Position numbers and translations under genes: made by a program
Notes under the pieces: model-generated
What the model was told of the DNA's origin: nothing
The model's input: only the letters and a program-made list of their open reading frames with translations
Databases searched by the model: none
Source: Alphaproteobacteria bacterium
GTDB lineage: Bacteria; Pseudomonadota; Alphaproteobacteria; Micropepsales; Micropepsaceae
DNA: 64,000 nucleotides
Direction: 5' to 3'
NCBI GenBank assembly: GCA_024236055.1
Contig: JACKLF010000005.1
Coordinates: 1 to 64,000, forward strand
Shown: positions 39,946-50,325 of the stretch, one piece after another
Layout: each line of letters opens with the position of its first letter
Position numbering within the stretch: position 1 is the first letter of the stretch

Positions 39946-40164
39946 ATGAACATCATGGAACGCGACCAGGGTGAGGCGAAGCTTCACTATCTCGACGGCG
40001 AATATGAAGTGATCGTGCCGGGCGGCTATGTCACCTGTGCCGTCACGGCCACACAGATTCCGCTGGACGCGCTGCGCTATTGGAGCGTGGACCTGCAGGA
40101 AGCCTATGCCAGCCCCGACATCGCCACCCGGCGGATGCAGGAAAAGGGCCTGGTTCCCCGGTGA
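39946..40164 (+). CDS. DUF2093 protein
   Basis: This 72-residue protein is typical of alphaproteobacteria, where it usually follows xseA. The family core is seen as AKLHYLDGEYEVIVPGGYVTC, then VTATQIPLDALRYWSVD and EAYASPDIATRRM. It is soluble and has no known role. A second ATG three codons in is possible. It sits between xseA and the M23 peptidase in one operon. Confidence 0.88.
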   Translation: MNIMERDQGEAKLHYLDGEYEVIVPGGYVTCAVTATQIPLDALRYWSVDLQEAYASPDIATRRMQEKGLVPR

Positions 40165-40171
40165 TGCTGGC

Positions 40172-41005
40172 ATGATCTTGCGGCGTGGCTTTCTGGCGGG
40201 CGGGCTTGCCGCCCTGTCCTGGCCTGCCAGCGCCCAGGATGACATTCGTTTCACCGTCAGCGGATCGATGGAGCAGGGCAGCCTGGCCATTGGCCAGGCC
40301 CCGGCCGGTTCGCTTGTGTCGCTGGACGGACGCCCGCTTTCCGCCACCACGGATGGACGTTTCTGTTTCGGCTTCGGACCGGACCAGACGGATGCGTCGC
40401 TGATCACCGTGCGCTATCCCGATGGCGGGGGTGACAGCCGCCGCTATACGCCCACGGTGCGCCAGTATGAGGAGCAGCGGGTCAACGGCCTGCCGCAGAA
40501 TACCGTGACCCCGCCACCGCAGGTGCGCGCGCGCATCGAACGCGAGGCGGAGGCGATCTATCTGGCGCGGCTGTATGACAGCCCCGGCAGCGATTTTCTG
40601 TCCGGCTTCGACTGGCCCGCGCCGGGCATCGAAAGCGGGGTGTTCGGCAGCCGCCGCATCGACAATGGCGTGCCCATGTCGCCGCATTACGGCGTGGACA
40701 TGGCCGCGCCCACCGGCACGCCCATTCATGCCCCCGCCGACGGGCTGGTGCGGATATCCGCCGATCATTACCTGAATGGCGGCTTCACCCTGATCGATCA
40801 CGGCCAGGGCGTTTCAACCGCCTATCTGCACCAGAGCGCGCGGTTGGTGCGCGAAGGCCAACCGGTTCGGCGCGGCCAGATGATCGGGCGCATCGGTGCG
40901 ACGGGGCGGGCGACCGGCCCGCATCTGCATTGGGCGATGAACTGGTTCGAGACGCGGCTGGACCCGTCGCTTTCGACGCGAAAGCCCAAGCCCGATCCGC
41001 TTTAG
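40172..41005 (+). CDS. Secreted M23 (LytM) endopeptidase
   Basis: The 277-residue cell-wall peptidase has a twin-arginine-like signal (ILRRGFLAGGLAAL...ASA, 1-21). A beta-rich domain (about 25-110) precedes the M23 domain with the zinc ligands H and D in HYGVDMAAPTGTPI and the HLHW motif near 253-256. The ATG at 40172 is just behind the DUF2093 stop. It cleaves peptidoglycan cross-links or serves amidase activation. The convergent methyltransferase gene overlaps its 3' end by four bases. Confidence 0.9.
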   Translation: MILRRGFLAGGLAALSWPASAQDDIRFTVSGSMEQGSLAIGQAPAGSLVSLDGRPLSATTDGRFCFGFGPDQTDASLITVRYPDGGGDSRRYTPTVRQYEEQRVNGLPQNTVTPPPQVRARIEREAEAIYLARLYDSPGSDFLSGFDWPAPGIESGVFGSRRIDNGVPMSPHYGVDMAAPTGTPIHAPADGLVRISADHYLNGGFTLIDHGQGVSTAYLHQSARLVREGQPVRRGQMIGRIGATGRATGPHLHWAMNWFETRLDPSLSTRKPKPDPL

Positions 41006-41694
41006 CGCGGCTTGCCCACCAGGCATTTGCCGTCGCCGCTTTCGAACACGGTATGGGCATTGGCGGCAAAGAATTCGTCGAAGGCCTGGCGCACTTCCGG
41101 CCACTTTTCCTTGCCCAGCAGGCCCTGCACGAAGCCAGCCTTGAAATAGTCGTCGCCGATCAGGATGCCGCCGGGCGCCAGCTCAGGCCACCAGGCCTTC
41201 AGGTCGGCCATGACCGAAGCATAGTCGTGGCCTGCATCGATGTGCAGCACATCGGGGCGCAGACCGCGCATCTTCAAAAGCTCATAGGCGTTGATGCTGT
41301 CCAGCGGCAGCGGCACGACATAATCTGTGAGGCCTTCATGGCAGACATTCGCCAGGAACTTGCGATAGAGCCGCGGATGGCCGAATTCGAAGTCCATGTC
41401 GGCGACGAACTTCTCCTTGTAATGCTCCGCCGATCCCAGCCAGGTGTCGATGGCGATGATCGCGCCGTCCAGGCCAAGCCGCTGCATTTCCTTCGCCATG
41501 GTGACGACGGAGGCGCCTTTCCACACGCCGACCTCGACCACCACGCGCGGGCGCACTTCGCCAATGGCGCGCGTCAGATAGGGGTGGCCGGAATGCCAGC
41601 CCTGCAGGTCGCGGGGAATGTCTTGCCAGGCAAAACCCGCAAACGGCTCGCGGCCGAAGAACAGCGTGTCCAGGATCTGCTGGCGTGCGGTCAT
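41002..41694 (-). CDS. Class I SAM methyltransferase (Methyltransf_24-like)
   Basis: This 230-residue protein has a Rossmann-type SAM site (RVVVEVGVWKGASVVTMAKEM, then AIIAIDTWLG) and a later motif VLHIDAGHDYASVMADLKAWW with GGILIGDDY. This resembles the Methyltransf_24/cephalosporin-hydroxylase-like group often found in glycan and LPS loci. The ATG at 41694 overlaps the acyltransferase stop as ATGA and is preferred over an ATG-less extension to 41736. It ends the lipid A operon; methylation of an LPS sugar is plausible but unproven. Confidence 0.82.
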   Translation of the reverse strand: MTARQQILDTLFFGREPFAGFAWQDIPRDLQGWHSGHPYLTRAIGEVRPRVVVEVGVWKGASVVTMAKEMQRLGLDGAIIAIDTWLGSAEHYKEKFVADMDFEFGHPRLYRKFLANVCHEGLTDYVVPLPLDSINAYELLKMRGLRPDVLHIDAGHDYASVMADLKAWWPELAPGGILIGDDYFKAGFVQGLLGKEKWPEVRQAFDEFFAANAHTVFESGDGKCLVGKPR

Positions 41695-42599
41695 GCGGGG
41701 CGCTCTTTGGGCCAACGATTGTGAATCCACAGCCACTGGGACGGCGCTTCGCGCACCATCTCCTCGATGCGCAGGGTGATGGCGGCAGTCAGCGCCAGCG
41801 TGTCCCTGGCCTCGTCGCCGGTGGGCGTGAAGTCGGGGCCGGGGCGCACCACGATGTCGAAATGCGCGCCGTTCACCCGCCGGTTGGAGGCGAACAGGAT
41901 GCGCGCGCCCAGCTTCAGCGCCAGCGCGGCGGGAGCGGGCGTGGTCATGGCATCGCGGCCGAAGAAGGGCACCGGTACGCCTTCGTTCAGCTTCTGGTCG
42001 GCCAGCATGAACAGCGCCTTGCCGGCGCGAAGCTGACCGATCATGCGGCGCATGGCGTTGTGCTTTGCGATCTGGTTCTTCGGGCCCAGCAATCCGCGCT
42101 GCTTTTCGAGATAGCGCGCGACATGAGGATTGTTGGGCGGGCGCACCACGGTGGCGCCTTCAAAGCCCAGCAGGTTGCCGGTAATGGGCATCATCTCCCA
42201 GTTGGCCAGATGGCCCGACAGGAACATCACGCCCTTGCCGTCGGCCATGGCCGAAACCGCCTGGGCGCGATCGGTGACGCGGATGCGCGGATTGGGTCCG
42301 GTGTTGGTGAAGGAATCCAGATGGGGATATTCGGCGACGACGCGGCCCAGATTGTCCCACATCGCAATGCGGATGGCGTCGCGCTCGGCCTGGCTTTTTT
42401 CCGGGAAGGCGGCGGCCAGGTTGGCGCGCGCCACCCGGTCGGGCGGCAGGCGCGAAAAGACATTGCGCCCGATCCAGCCGCCCAGCGCCGAGGCGGCATC
42501 CGGGCCCAGGACGCGGAACAGGCCCATGAAGGCAAAGAACAGCGCCGCTTCCGCGCCGTAGCGCAGCCTGTCGGCCAGGGATAGCGATCCGTCTTTCAT
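41691..42599 (-). CDS. Lipid A acyltransferase, LpxL/HtrB family
   Basis: The 302-residue inner-membrane-associated acyltransferase transfers a secondary acyl chain to lipid A. An N-terminal hydrophobic stretch (AALFFAFMGLFRVLG) precedes the HX4E catalytic motif in SGHLANWEMM. RPPNNPHVARYLEKQRG and QKLNEGVPVPFFG are further family blocks. The ATG at 42599 is used; an extension to a TTG at 42638 would overlap lpxK. It follows lpxK by 13 bp. Confidence 0.9.
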   Translation of the reverse strand: MKDGSLSLADRLRYGAEAALFFAFMGLFRVLGPDAASALGGWIGRNVFSRLPPDRVARANLAAAFPEKSQAERDAIRIAMWDNLGRVVAEYPHLDSFTNTGPNPRIRVTDRAQAVSAMADGKGVMFLSGHLANWEMMPITGNLLGFEGATVVRPPNNPHVARYLEKQRGLLGPKNQIAKHNAMRRMIGQLRAGKALFMLADQKLNEGVPVPFFGRDAMTTPAPAALALKLGARILFASNRRVNGAHFDIVVRPGPDFTPTGDEARDTLALTAAITLRIEEMVREAPSQWLWIHNRWPKERPA

Positions 42600-42612
42600 G
42601 GTGGCTTTGCGG

Positions 42613-43575
42613 CTAAACTGGCGGTGCGGCCAAGTCAAGCAATTGCGCCATCAGGGCGTCCAGCCCGGCATCGTCCGCAAACCGGGCCTGCACCTTCAAC
42701 ACGCGGATTCCCTCGCGCTGCTGCGGCGTCAGGCGGACGAAATCCTTTTCCGTCGTGACCAGCTGGACCTGGCCTGCGATGATCTTGAGCTGCTCGATTT
42801 CGTCGGGCTCATAGGGGTGATGGTCGGCAAAGAAGCAGCTTCCCACCACGTCCGCGCCGCCCTCCTGCAGGGAGGCGACGAATTTCTCCGGCCGGCCGAT
42901 GCCGGCGAAAGCGAAGACCGGCTGGCCGGCAAAGGGCGCCGTCTCGGCCTGCAGATGCGCGCGCAGGACCGGGCCGCGATAGGCGCCCAGATCGGGTTCG
43001 CCATCGCCCACCAGGATGACGGCATCGGCGCGCGCCAGGCCCTGGGCCACCGGCTCGCGCAGTGGCCCGGCGGGGATCATCAACCCGTTGCCGAACCCGG
43101 TCTGGGCATCCACCACCACCAGAGACAGGCTTTTCTTCAGGGTGAAATTCTGATGGCCGTCATCCATCACGATCGCGCTTGCGCCTTTTTCCACGGCAAA
43201 GCGCGCGCCGGCGGCGCGGTCGCGCGAAACCACGGTGGGCGCGGTGCGCGTCAGCAGCAGCGCCTCATCGCCCATTTCGCGGGCGCGGTGGCCGCGCGCG
43301 GCCTGAACTGGGCCCTTCGCGGTGCCGCCATAGCCGCGGGTCAGAAACCAGGGCCGGTGGCCGCGCACCATCAGCGCGCGCGCGATGGCGATGGCGATCG
43401 GGGTCTTGCCGCTGCCGCCCGCCGTCAGGTTGCCGACGCAGATCACCGGCACACCCGGATCGAAGGGCGTGGCATGGCGCGCCTTCCACGCCACCGACGC
43501 GCCATAAAGGCGGCCCAGCGGCGCCAGCACAGTGGCCAGCGGCCCGCCCGATTTCCAGAAATCAGGCGCGCGCAT
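42613..43575 (-). CDS. lpxK: Tetraacyldisaccharide 4'-kinase
   Basis: This 320-residue kinase phosphorylates the 4' position of the lipid A disaccharide. It has an N-terminal membrane-associating segment and the Walker A GNLTAGGSGKTP at about 48-59, then RGYGG, GDEALLL and IVMDDGHQN (catalytic Asp region). Its start lies 14 bp inside the waaA 3' end. Length and order match other alphaproteobacterial lipid A operons. Confidence 0.95.
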   Translation of the reverse strand: MRAPDFWKSGGPLATVLAPLGRLYGASVAWKARHATPFDPGVPVICVGNLTAGGSGKTPIAIAIARALMVRGHRPWFLTRGYGGTAKGPVQAARGHRAREMGDEALLLTRTAPTVVSRDRAAGARFAVEKGASAIVMDDGHQNFTLKKSLSLVVVDAQTGFGNGLMIPAGPLREPVAQGLARADAVILVGDGEPDLGAYRGPVLRAHLQAETAPFAGQPVFAFAGIGRPEKFVASLQEGGADVVGSCFFADHHPYEPDEIEQLKIIAGQVQLVTTEKDFVRLTPQQREGIRVLKVQARFADDAGLDALMAQLLDLAAPPV

Positions 43576-44838
43576 CGATCAGGGTCCGAAGCGCGGCGAT
43601 GGTGCGTGCCACCGCGCCCGACAATGTGGATGCGCCGATGGCGGCATTCTCGCCCGCCGCCTTCGCGGCTTCCGAATCCGTGAAAAGCCGCGCGGCCTGG
43701 GCCGCGATGTCGCCGCTGGATTCGACGCGGCCAAATCCCTGCGCGCCCAGCACGGCGTCGAAAGCGGTGATGGCGCTGCTGGTATGCGGCCCGGCCAGGA
43801 CGGCGCAATGCAGCTTTGCCGGTTCCAGCGGATTGTGTCCGCCCAGCGGCACCAGCGTGCCGCCCAGGAAACAGAAGGGCGCCAGGCGATAGAACAGCCC
43901 CAGCTCGTTCAGCGTGTCGGCGATATAGACCTGGGTGGCTGCGGTGATGGCATTGCCTGCGCTGCGCCGCGCCGGGGTGCGATGGCCGCACAGCATGGCG
44001 ATGTCGCCGGCGCGCTCGATATGGCGCGGCACGATGATGGTCAGAAGATCGCCGAAGCGCGCGCGCAATGTGTCGTGCGCCGGCAAAACGGTTTCGTCCT
44101 CGCCCGGATGGGTCTGGGCGGCCAGCAGCACCGGGCGGTTGCCGATCTGCTGTTTCAGCGCCGCCAGCGCGGCCTCGTCGGCGGGCAGGGGCGGAGCGTC
44201 GGCCTTCAGGCTGCCCATGACCTCAACCTGGCGCGCGCCCAGCATGGCGAAGCGCTCGCCAAAGGCTTCGTCCTGGGCCAGCACCAGGTCGAAGGCGCCC
44301 AGCAGCGCCGCCACGCTGGCCTTTGCCGTCTGCCAGCGCCGTGCCGAGCGTTCGGAAATGCGCGCATTGACCAGCGCCAGGCGCACGCCGCGCGCCGCCG
44401 CCGCAAGGATCAGGTTGGGCCACAGATCCGATTCCACGAACAGGCCGGCATCGGGCCGCCAGTGATCCAGGAAGCGTGCGACCGCGCCGGGCGTGTCCAG
44501 CGGCACATACTGATGCAATGCACCGGATGGCAGACGCGCTTTCATCATGGTGGCGCTGGTGACCGTGCCGCTGGTGACCAGCACATGGGTATCGGCCTCG
44601 GCCAGCAGCCGTTCGATCAAAGGCAGCGCCGACAGGCTTTCGCCCACGCTGGCGCCGTGAATCCAGACCAGCCGGCCTTCGGGACGGGGCAGGGCGGCAT
44701 GGCCCAGCCGCTCGCGGATGCGGGCGCGATCTTCCTTACCGCGCGCGGCGCGCTGGGCCAGGATCAGCGGCGCGACCGGCGAAAGCAGGCGCGTGGCCAG
44801 GCGCCAGGCCGCCAGCCCCAGGGGACGCCTTGGCGTGC

Positions 44839-44842
<4 letters not shown>
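43562..44842 (-). CDS. waaA: 3-deoxy-D-manno-octulosonic acid (Kdo) transferase
   Basis: The 426-residue GT30/GT-B enzyme adds Kdo to lipid IVA in the inner membrane. The N-terminal domain carries the catalytic Glu in IHGASVGESLSALPLIERL and LVTSGTVTSA. The C-terminal nucleotide-binding half includes LLAAQTHPGEDE, IVPRHIERA and the GGTLVPLGGHNPLEPA loop. It overlaps msbA by four bases and lpxK by 14 bases, so the three are tightly coupled. Confidence 0.95.
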
Positions 44843-46590
<1,748 letters not shown>

Positions 46591-46702
46591 GTCGAGGGGG
46601 CCCGTCACGGGCCGGGGTTTGCCCGTTGAACGCATCGGCCCGCGATTTAGCACGCGCGGGGGAGCGGGCGCGAGAGTGAAAAAGCCAAATCAGCGCAATT
46701 GG

Positions 46703-46945
46703 TTAGTGTTCGTGATCGTCGTCCGGCTCCATCAGCCGGTGCATATGGACAACGAAATAGCGCATCTGGGCATTGTCGACCGTGGACTGGGCCTTGGCCG
46801 CCCAGGCTTTCTTCGCCTCGGCGAAGTTGGGATACATGCCCACGAAATCCAGATTGTTCAGGTCCTTGAACACGATCTCGTCGGTGGATTCCAGTTCGCC
46901 GCCGAACACGAAATGCAGAAGCTGCTTGGGCTGGCTTTTCGTCAT
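46703..46945 (-). CDS. DUF4170 protein
   Basis: This 80-residue soluble protein is of a family confined mainly to alphaproteobacteria and found between cysQ and the Kdo/lipid A genes. Recognisable parts are LLHFVFGGELESTD, FVGMYPNFAEAKKAWAAKAQ and RYFVVHMHRLMEP. GGAG five to six bases before the ATG at 46945 sets the start; the frame is open upstream but non-coding. Function is unknown. Confidence 0.88.
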   Translation of the reverse strand: MTKSQPKQLLHFVFGGELESTDEIVFKDLNNLDFVGMYPNFAEAKKAWAAKAQSTVDNAQMRYFVVHMHRLMEPDDDHEH

Positions 46946-47033
46946 GACCGCTCCATGTGTCGCCGTCTGGGGTTGCCATCTCGGCTGCTGCGCCGCACCA
47001 TTGAAGCCCAATCGGGAAAAAGGCCCACCGTTC

Positions 47034-47807
47034 TTATTGTCGCAGCCGGGCCACCAACTGGATGATTTCTGTATGCAGTTTGGTGTTCGCCGCGACCAGG
47101 CTGGGCTGGATCGCGCCGGCATTGTTGTAGCGCAGGGGGCGGCCTTCCAGGTCGCTGACCGTCCCGCCCGCCTCGCTCAGGATGACGTCGGCCGCCGCCA
47201 GGTCCCAGTCGCGCTTGGCTGAAAGGCTGACGCTGGCATCGGCGCTGCCGTCGGCGACCAGCGCCAGGCGATAGGCGAGGGAATTGCGGTTGTGTACATC
47301 CATGGGCGGCCAGGGCGCGCGTGTCAGCACCTCGCGGTTGCCCAGCATGTGGCAGCCTTCCAGCCGGTCGCGCCCGCCCACCCGGATAGGCGTGCCGTTG
47401 CGGGTGGCGCCATGACCGGCGCGGGCGGCATAGAGTTCGTCGCTTGCCGGATTGTAGACAACCCCGCAGGCCGCGCGGCCGTCGACCACCACGGCGGCGC
47501 AGATGGTGAAGTGCGGGCGCCCCTTCAGGAAGGCGATGGTGCCGTCGATGGGATCGACCACGAAGACCCGCGCGCGCGACAGGCGTTCATCGTCGTCGGT
47601 GCTTTCCTCCGACAGCCAGCCATAGTCCGGCCGCGCTGCGGTCAGCGTCTCGCACAGGAAGCGGTTGACGGCGATGTCGGCCTCGGTGACGGGGCTGCCG
47701 CCTTCCTTGCGCCAGCTGCGGTAATCGGTGCCGAAAAAGCCCAAGGCAATGTCGCCCGCTGCCCGGACGGTGGTTTCCAGAAGCGCCAGGTCTTCAGGAA
47801 CCGGCAA
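47034..47807 (-). CDS. cysQ: 3'(2'),5'-bisphosphate nucleotidase, inositol monophosphatase family
   Basis: The 257-residue Mg2+-dependent phosphatase removes the 3' phosphate of PAP/PAPS. Metal-site motifs are visible: WLSEESTDD (Glu), DPIDGTIAFLKG (Asp-Pro-Ile-Asp-Gly-Thr) and WDLAAADVILSEAGG. It begins with a TTG inside the last codons of pmbA (14-bp overlap), with AGGGG about eight bases upstream. Alphaproteobacteria usually keep it in the order pmbA-cysQ-DUF4170, as here. Confidence 0.9.
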   Translation of the reverse strand: MPVPEDLALLETTVRAAGDIALGFFGTDYRSWRKEGGSPVTEADIAVNRFLCETLTAARPDYGWLSEESTDDDERLSRARVFVVDPIDGTIAFLKGRPHFTICAAVVVDGRAACGVVYNPASDELYAARAGHGATRNGTPIRVGGRDRLEGCHMLGNREVLTRAPWPPMDVHNRNSLAYRLALVADGSADASVSLSAKRDWDLAAADVILSEAGGTVSDLEGRPLRYNNAGAIQPSLVAANTKLHTEIIQLVARLRQ

Positions 47808-49149
47808 TCGTCATCCCCTCTATGCGGACCGTGGGGGCATTGGTGCCGTGGCGGAATTCAAGGTCGCTGGCCGGGGTCAGCTTCGCGAACATGTCTTTCA
47901 GGTTGCCCGCGATGGTCACTTCGGACACCGGATAGGCGATCTTGCCTTTTTCGATCCAGAAGCCGGCGGCGCCGCGGCTGTAATCGCCGGTAACGCCATT
48001 GACGCCCATGCCCATCAGCTCGGTGACATAAAAGCCCTGTTCGATGTCGCCGATCAGGTCTTCGGGCGAAAGTGTGCCCGGCGCCAGGTACAGGTTGGTG
48101 ATGGAGGGCGAGGGCGGACCGCCGGTGCCGCGCGCGGCATGGCCGGTGGTCTGGAGGCCAAGCTGGCGGGCGCTGGCGCAATCCAGCAGCCAGCTTTGCA
48201 GCACGCCGTCCTCGATCAGGGCCAGGCAGTTGTTGGCCACGCCTTCGCCGTCGAAGGGCTTGGAGCGCAGGCCGCGCACGCGGTGCGGGTCGTCGATGAT
48301 CTGGATGCCCGGCGCGAAAATCCGTTCGCCCATCCTGTCCTTCAGAAAGGACACGCCGCGGGCGATGGAGGCACCGGAAATCGCGCCGGAGAAATGCCCC
48401 AGAAGGCCCGCCGCCTCGTCTGGATGGAACACGACCGGCACGGCCTGGGATTTGACCTTGCGCGGGTTCAGCCGCCGCACGGCCTTTTCGCCCGCGGTGC
48501 GCCCGACATCGGCGGCCTTGCGCATGTCGCCGGCATGGCGCGCGGTGACATAGTCATAGTCCCGTTCCATGCCGGTGCCTTCGCCGGCCAGCACCGCAAC
48601 GCCCAGGCTGTGGCTGGTGCCCGCATAGCGGCCATAAAATCCGGTGCTCGTGGCCAGCGCCACGGCATGGCGGGTAAAGGAGGCGCCGCCGCCTTCCGAA
48701 TTGGTCACGCCGGGAACCGCCATGGCGGCGGCTTCCACGTCGCGCGCCCAGTCGATCATCTGTTGCGCGGCGGGCTCGACCGGGTCTTCCAGGTCCAGGG
48801 CGGGAATGTCCTTTGCCAGCCGGTCCTGCGGGGCGAGGCCCGCGAATTTGTCCTCCGGCGCCAGCCTGGCCATGGCCACGGCACGGCCCGGCAGTTCGCC
48901 CAGGGCGGCGGCGGAGAAATCGCTGGAGGAGACGAAAGCCACCTTCTGGCCGACAAAGACCCGCAGGCCCAGGTCATAGCTTTCGGCCCGCTCCACATCC
49001 TCCAGCTTGCCCAGCCGGTAGGAGACCGAGGAGGAGACGCCTTCGACATACAGTGCGTCGGCTGCGTCGGCCCCCGCTTTCTTGGCGGCATCGATCAGGG
49101 ACCCGAGGATTTCCTGGGAATTGCGGGCGGTCTTTTGGGGTGCGCTCAT
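47794..49149 (-). CDS. pmbA: TldD/PmbA-family metalloprotease subunit
   Basis: This 451-residue PmbA (TldE)-type protein forms a complex with TldD in other bacteria that degrades unfolded peptides and matures modified peptides such as microcin B17. The protein shows YDLGLRVFVGQKVAFVSSSDF near the start, the central VVFHPDEAAGLLGHFSGAISG, and the C-terminal TNLYLAPGTLSPEDL and GVNGVTGDYSRGAAGFWIE. The catalytic HExxxH is carried by TldD, not PmbA, and no tldD is in the window. GGAGGGGGC before 49149 fixes the start. Confidence 0.92.
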   Translation of the reverse strand: MSAPQKTARNSQEILGSLIDAAKKAGADAADALYVEGVSSSVSYRLGKLEDVERAESYDLGLRVFVGQKVAFVSSSDFSAAALGELPGRAVAMARLAPEDKFAGLAPQDRLAKDIPALDLEDPVEPAAQQMIDWARDVEAAAMAVPGVTNSEGGGASFTRHAVALATSTGFYGRYAGTSHSLGVAVLAGEGTGMERDYDYVTARHAGDMRKAADVGRTAGEKAVRRLNPRKVKSQAVPVVFHPDEAAGLLGHFSGAISGASIARGVSFLKDRMGERIFAPGIQIIDDPHRVRGLRSKPFDGEGVANNCLALIEDGVLQSWLLDCASARQLGLQTTGHAARGTGGPPSPSITNLYLAPGTLSPEDLIGDIEQGFYVTELMGMGVNGVTGDYSRGAAGFWIEKGKIAYPVSEVTIAGNLKDMFAKLTPASDLEFRHGTNAPTVRIEGMTIAGS

Positions 49150-49204
49150 GCCCCCTCCGATGCCGGGAATTGCGGCCCGGGTCAAGGCGGGGCCGGTTTG
49201 CCGG

Positions 49205-50275
49205 CTAGGGGGCCCGCGTCGCCGGGGCAGGGGGCGGCGCAGACGTCTTCGTGGTTGCCGACTTGGGCGGACCGCTGGCTTCGGTGATGTAGAGCCTGCG
49301 TTCGCCGAAGGAGGCAAACAGATGCAGCTTGGACAGGATGTTCATGCCGATGACGATGTGCGCCGGTGAGCGGTCACGCAGGTTTGCAAGCCGTGTATCG
49401 GTCCTGCGGATACGGCGGGCATATTGCGCGGGATTGTATGGGTAAATGACGAAATGGGGATTGGTCACCGTGACGCCGTCAAACACCAGGTTTGAGAATG
49501 TGTGTTCAAAGGTGTCCGGGTCCGCCATGACGTTGGCGGGACGTTCCGAACCGGGCGAATTCGCGTCGATGCCAAACGCACCCTGGGCAATGTCCGACTG
49601 GATTCTGGAATAGGGGCTGGTGCTGATCTGTGCCGGCACGCTCTTGTCATCCAGGGTGACCGGAACCCACATTTGCTCGAAACGCTTCAGATAGCCGGCA
49701 TAGCCGGTACGGCTTTCGCTGGAGGTGGGCTGGAACTCGCTGAGGGGCACCATCGAAACCGCCACATGCTTCCAGTAGATGACCTGGCCCAGGCAATGGT
49801 CCTGGGAAAACAGGTTCATCTTGCCGGCGGCGAAATCGAATTCCACGTCGAAATGGGACAGGATATCCGCGCCCATATAGCCCACCACGTCGGTGTTGGA
49901 CGATTCGGAGGGCGGCAGGACCATGAACTGGCCATGGCCGATATGAGCGCCGCCGACCGACAGGTCGTCGATGACGACATAGCTTTCCGAACTCTGGCTG
50001 CGGTCGTTGATCAGCACCACGCGGGCGTCGTGAATCTCCTTGAGGCCCAGTGCGGCCGCGCCCTCCGGGGTCAGGCTGGTGACGCCGCCCGCGGTGGAGA
50101 CCAGAAACTTTGCCGGCTTTCCGTTGGCCAGAAGATTGGCGTAGACATGGCCATCCTGATAATCGAGATCGACCGAGCCGAGCATCTGCAGCGGCTTGCA
50201 GTCCTCGGCCGACAGTGCCGGCTGAATGCAGACAGACAGAAGCGCGAGCAAGCCCCCGATGATGGAATAGCGCAT
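49205..50275 (-). CDS. Retropepsin-fold secreted protein lacking catalytic Asp residues
   Basis: The 356-residue protein has a signal peptide (1-22) and two halves that look like the retropepsin-like aspartyl proteases common in this phylum. At the places where the family has DTG, it reads FLVSTAGGVTSL (about 57-68) and AQISTSPYSRIQS (about 220-232), so both catalytic Asp residues are replaced by Ser. Flap and hydrophobic-Gly motifs remain (VVGYMGADILSHF, HIVIGMNILSKLH). The C-terminal tail is Pro/Ala/Lys-rich. GGGGAGGGG precedes the ATG at 50275. It is probably a non-catalytic binding protein. A perfect dyad lies upstream. Confidence 0.75.
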   Translation of the reverse strand: MRYSIIGGLLALLSVCIQPALSAEDCKPLQMLGSVDLDYQDGHVYANLLANGKPAKFLVSTAGGVTSLTPEGAAALGLKEIHDARVVLINDRSQSSESYVVIDDLSVGGAHIGHGQFMVLPPSESSNTDVVGYMGADILSHFDVEFDFAAGKMNLFSQDHCLGQVIYWKHVAVSMVPLSEFQPTSSESRTGYAGYLKRFEQMWVPVTLDDKSVPAQISTSPYSRIQSDIAQGAFGIDANSPGSERPANVMADPDTFEHTFSNLVFDGVTVTNPHFVIYPYNPAQYARRIRRTDTRLANLRDRSPAHIVIGMNILSKLHLFASFGERRLYITEASGPPKSATTKTSAPPPAPATRAP

Positions 50276-50289
50276 GTCCCCTCCCCATA

Positions 50290-50314
50290 TTTTTGGGAAT
50301 ACTAATCCCAAAAA
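50290..50314. promoter_or_regulatory. Perfect 9-bp inverted repeat around a -10-like TAGTAT
   Basis: TTTTTGGGA (50290-50298) and TCCCAAAAA (50306-50314) are exact inverted copies over a 7-nt spacer. Read on the minus strand the spacer and flank contain TAGTAT (50304-50299) and a TAGACG 18 nt upstream, a possible promoter for the retropepsin-fold gene. A repressor dimer bound here would cover the -10. It could instead be a terminator for ubiD. Confidence 0.6.
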
Positions 50315-50325
50315 ATCAGGGACGT

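Noticed and set aside
38260..40407. A 715-codon minus-strand frame opposite xseA
   Set aside because: It covers xseA, DUF2093 and the purD start antisense, with low-complexity content and no start signal.
46946..47122. N-terminal extension of the DUF4170 protein
   Set aside because: The in-frame codons upstream of 46945 overlap cysQ antisense to no known domain and lack a ribosome site; GGAG precedes the 46945 ATG.
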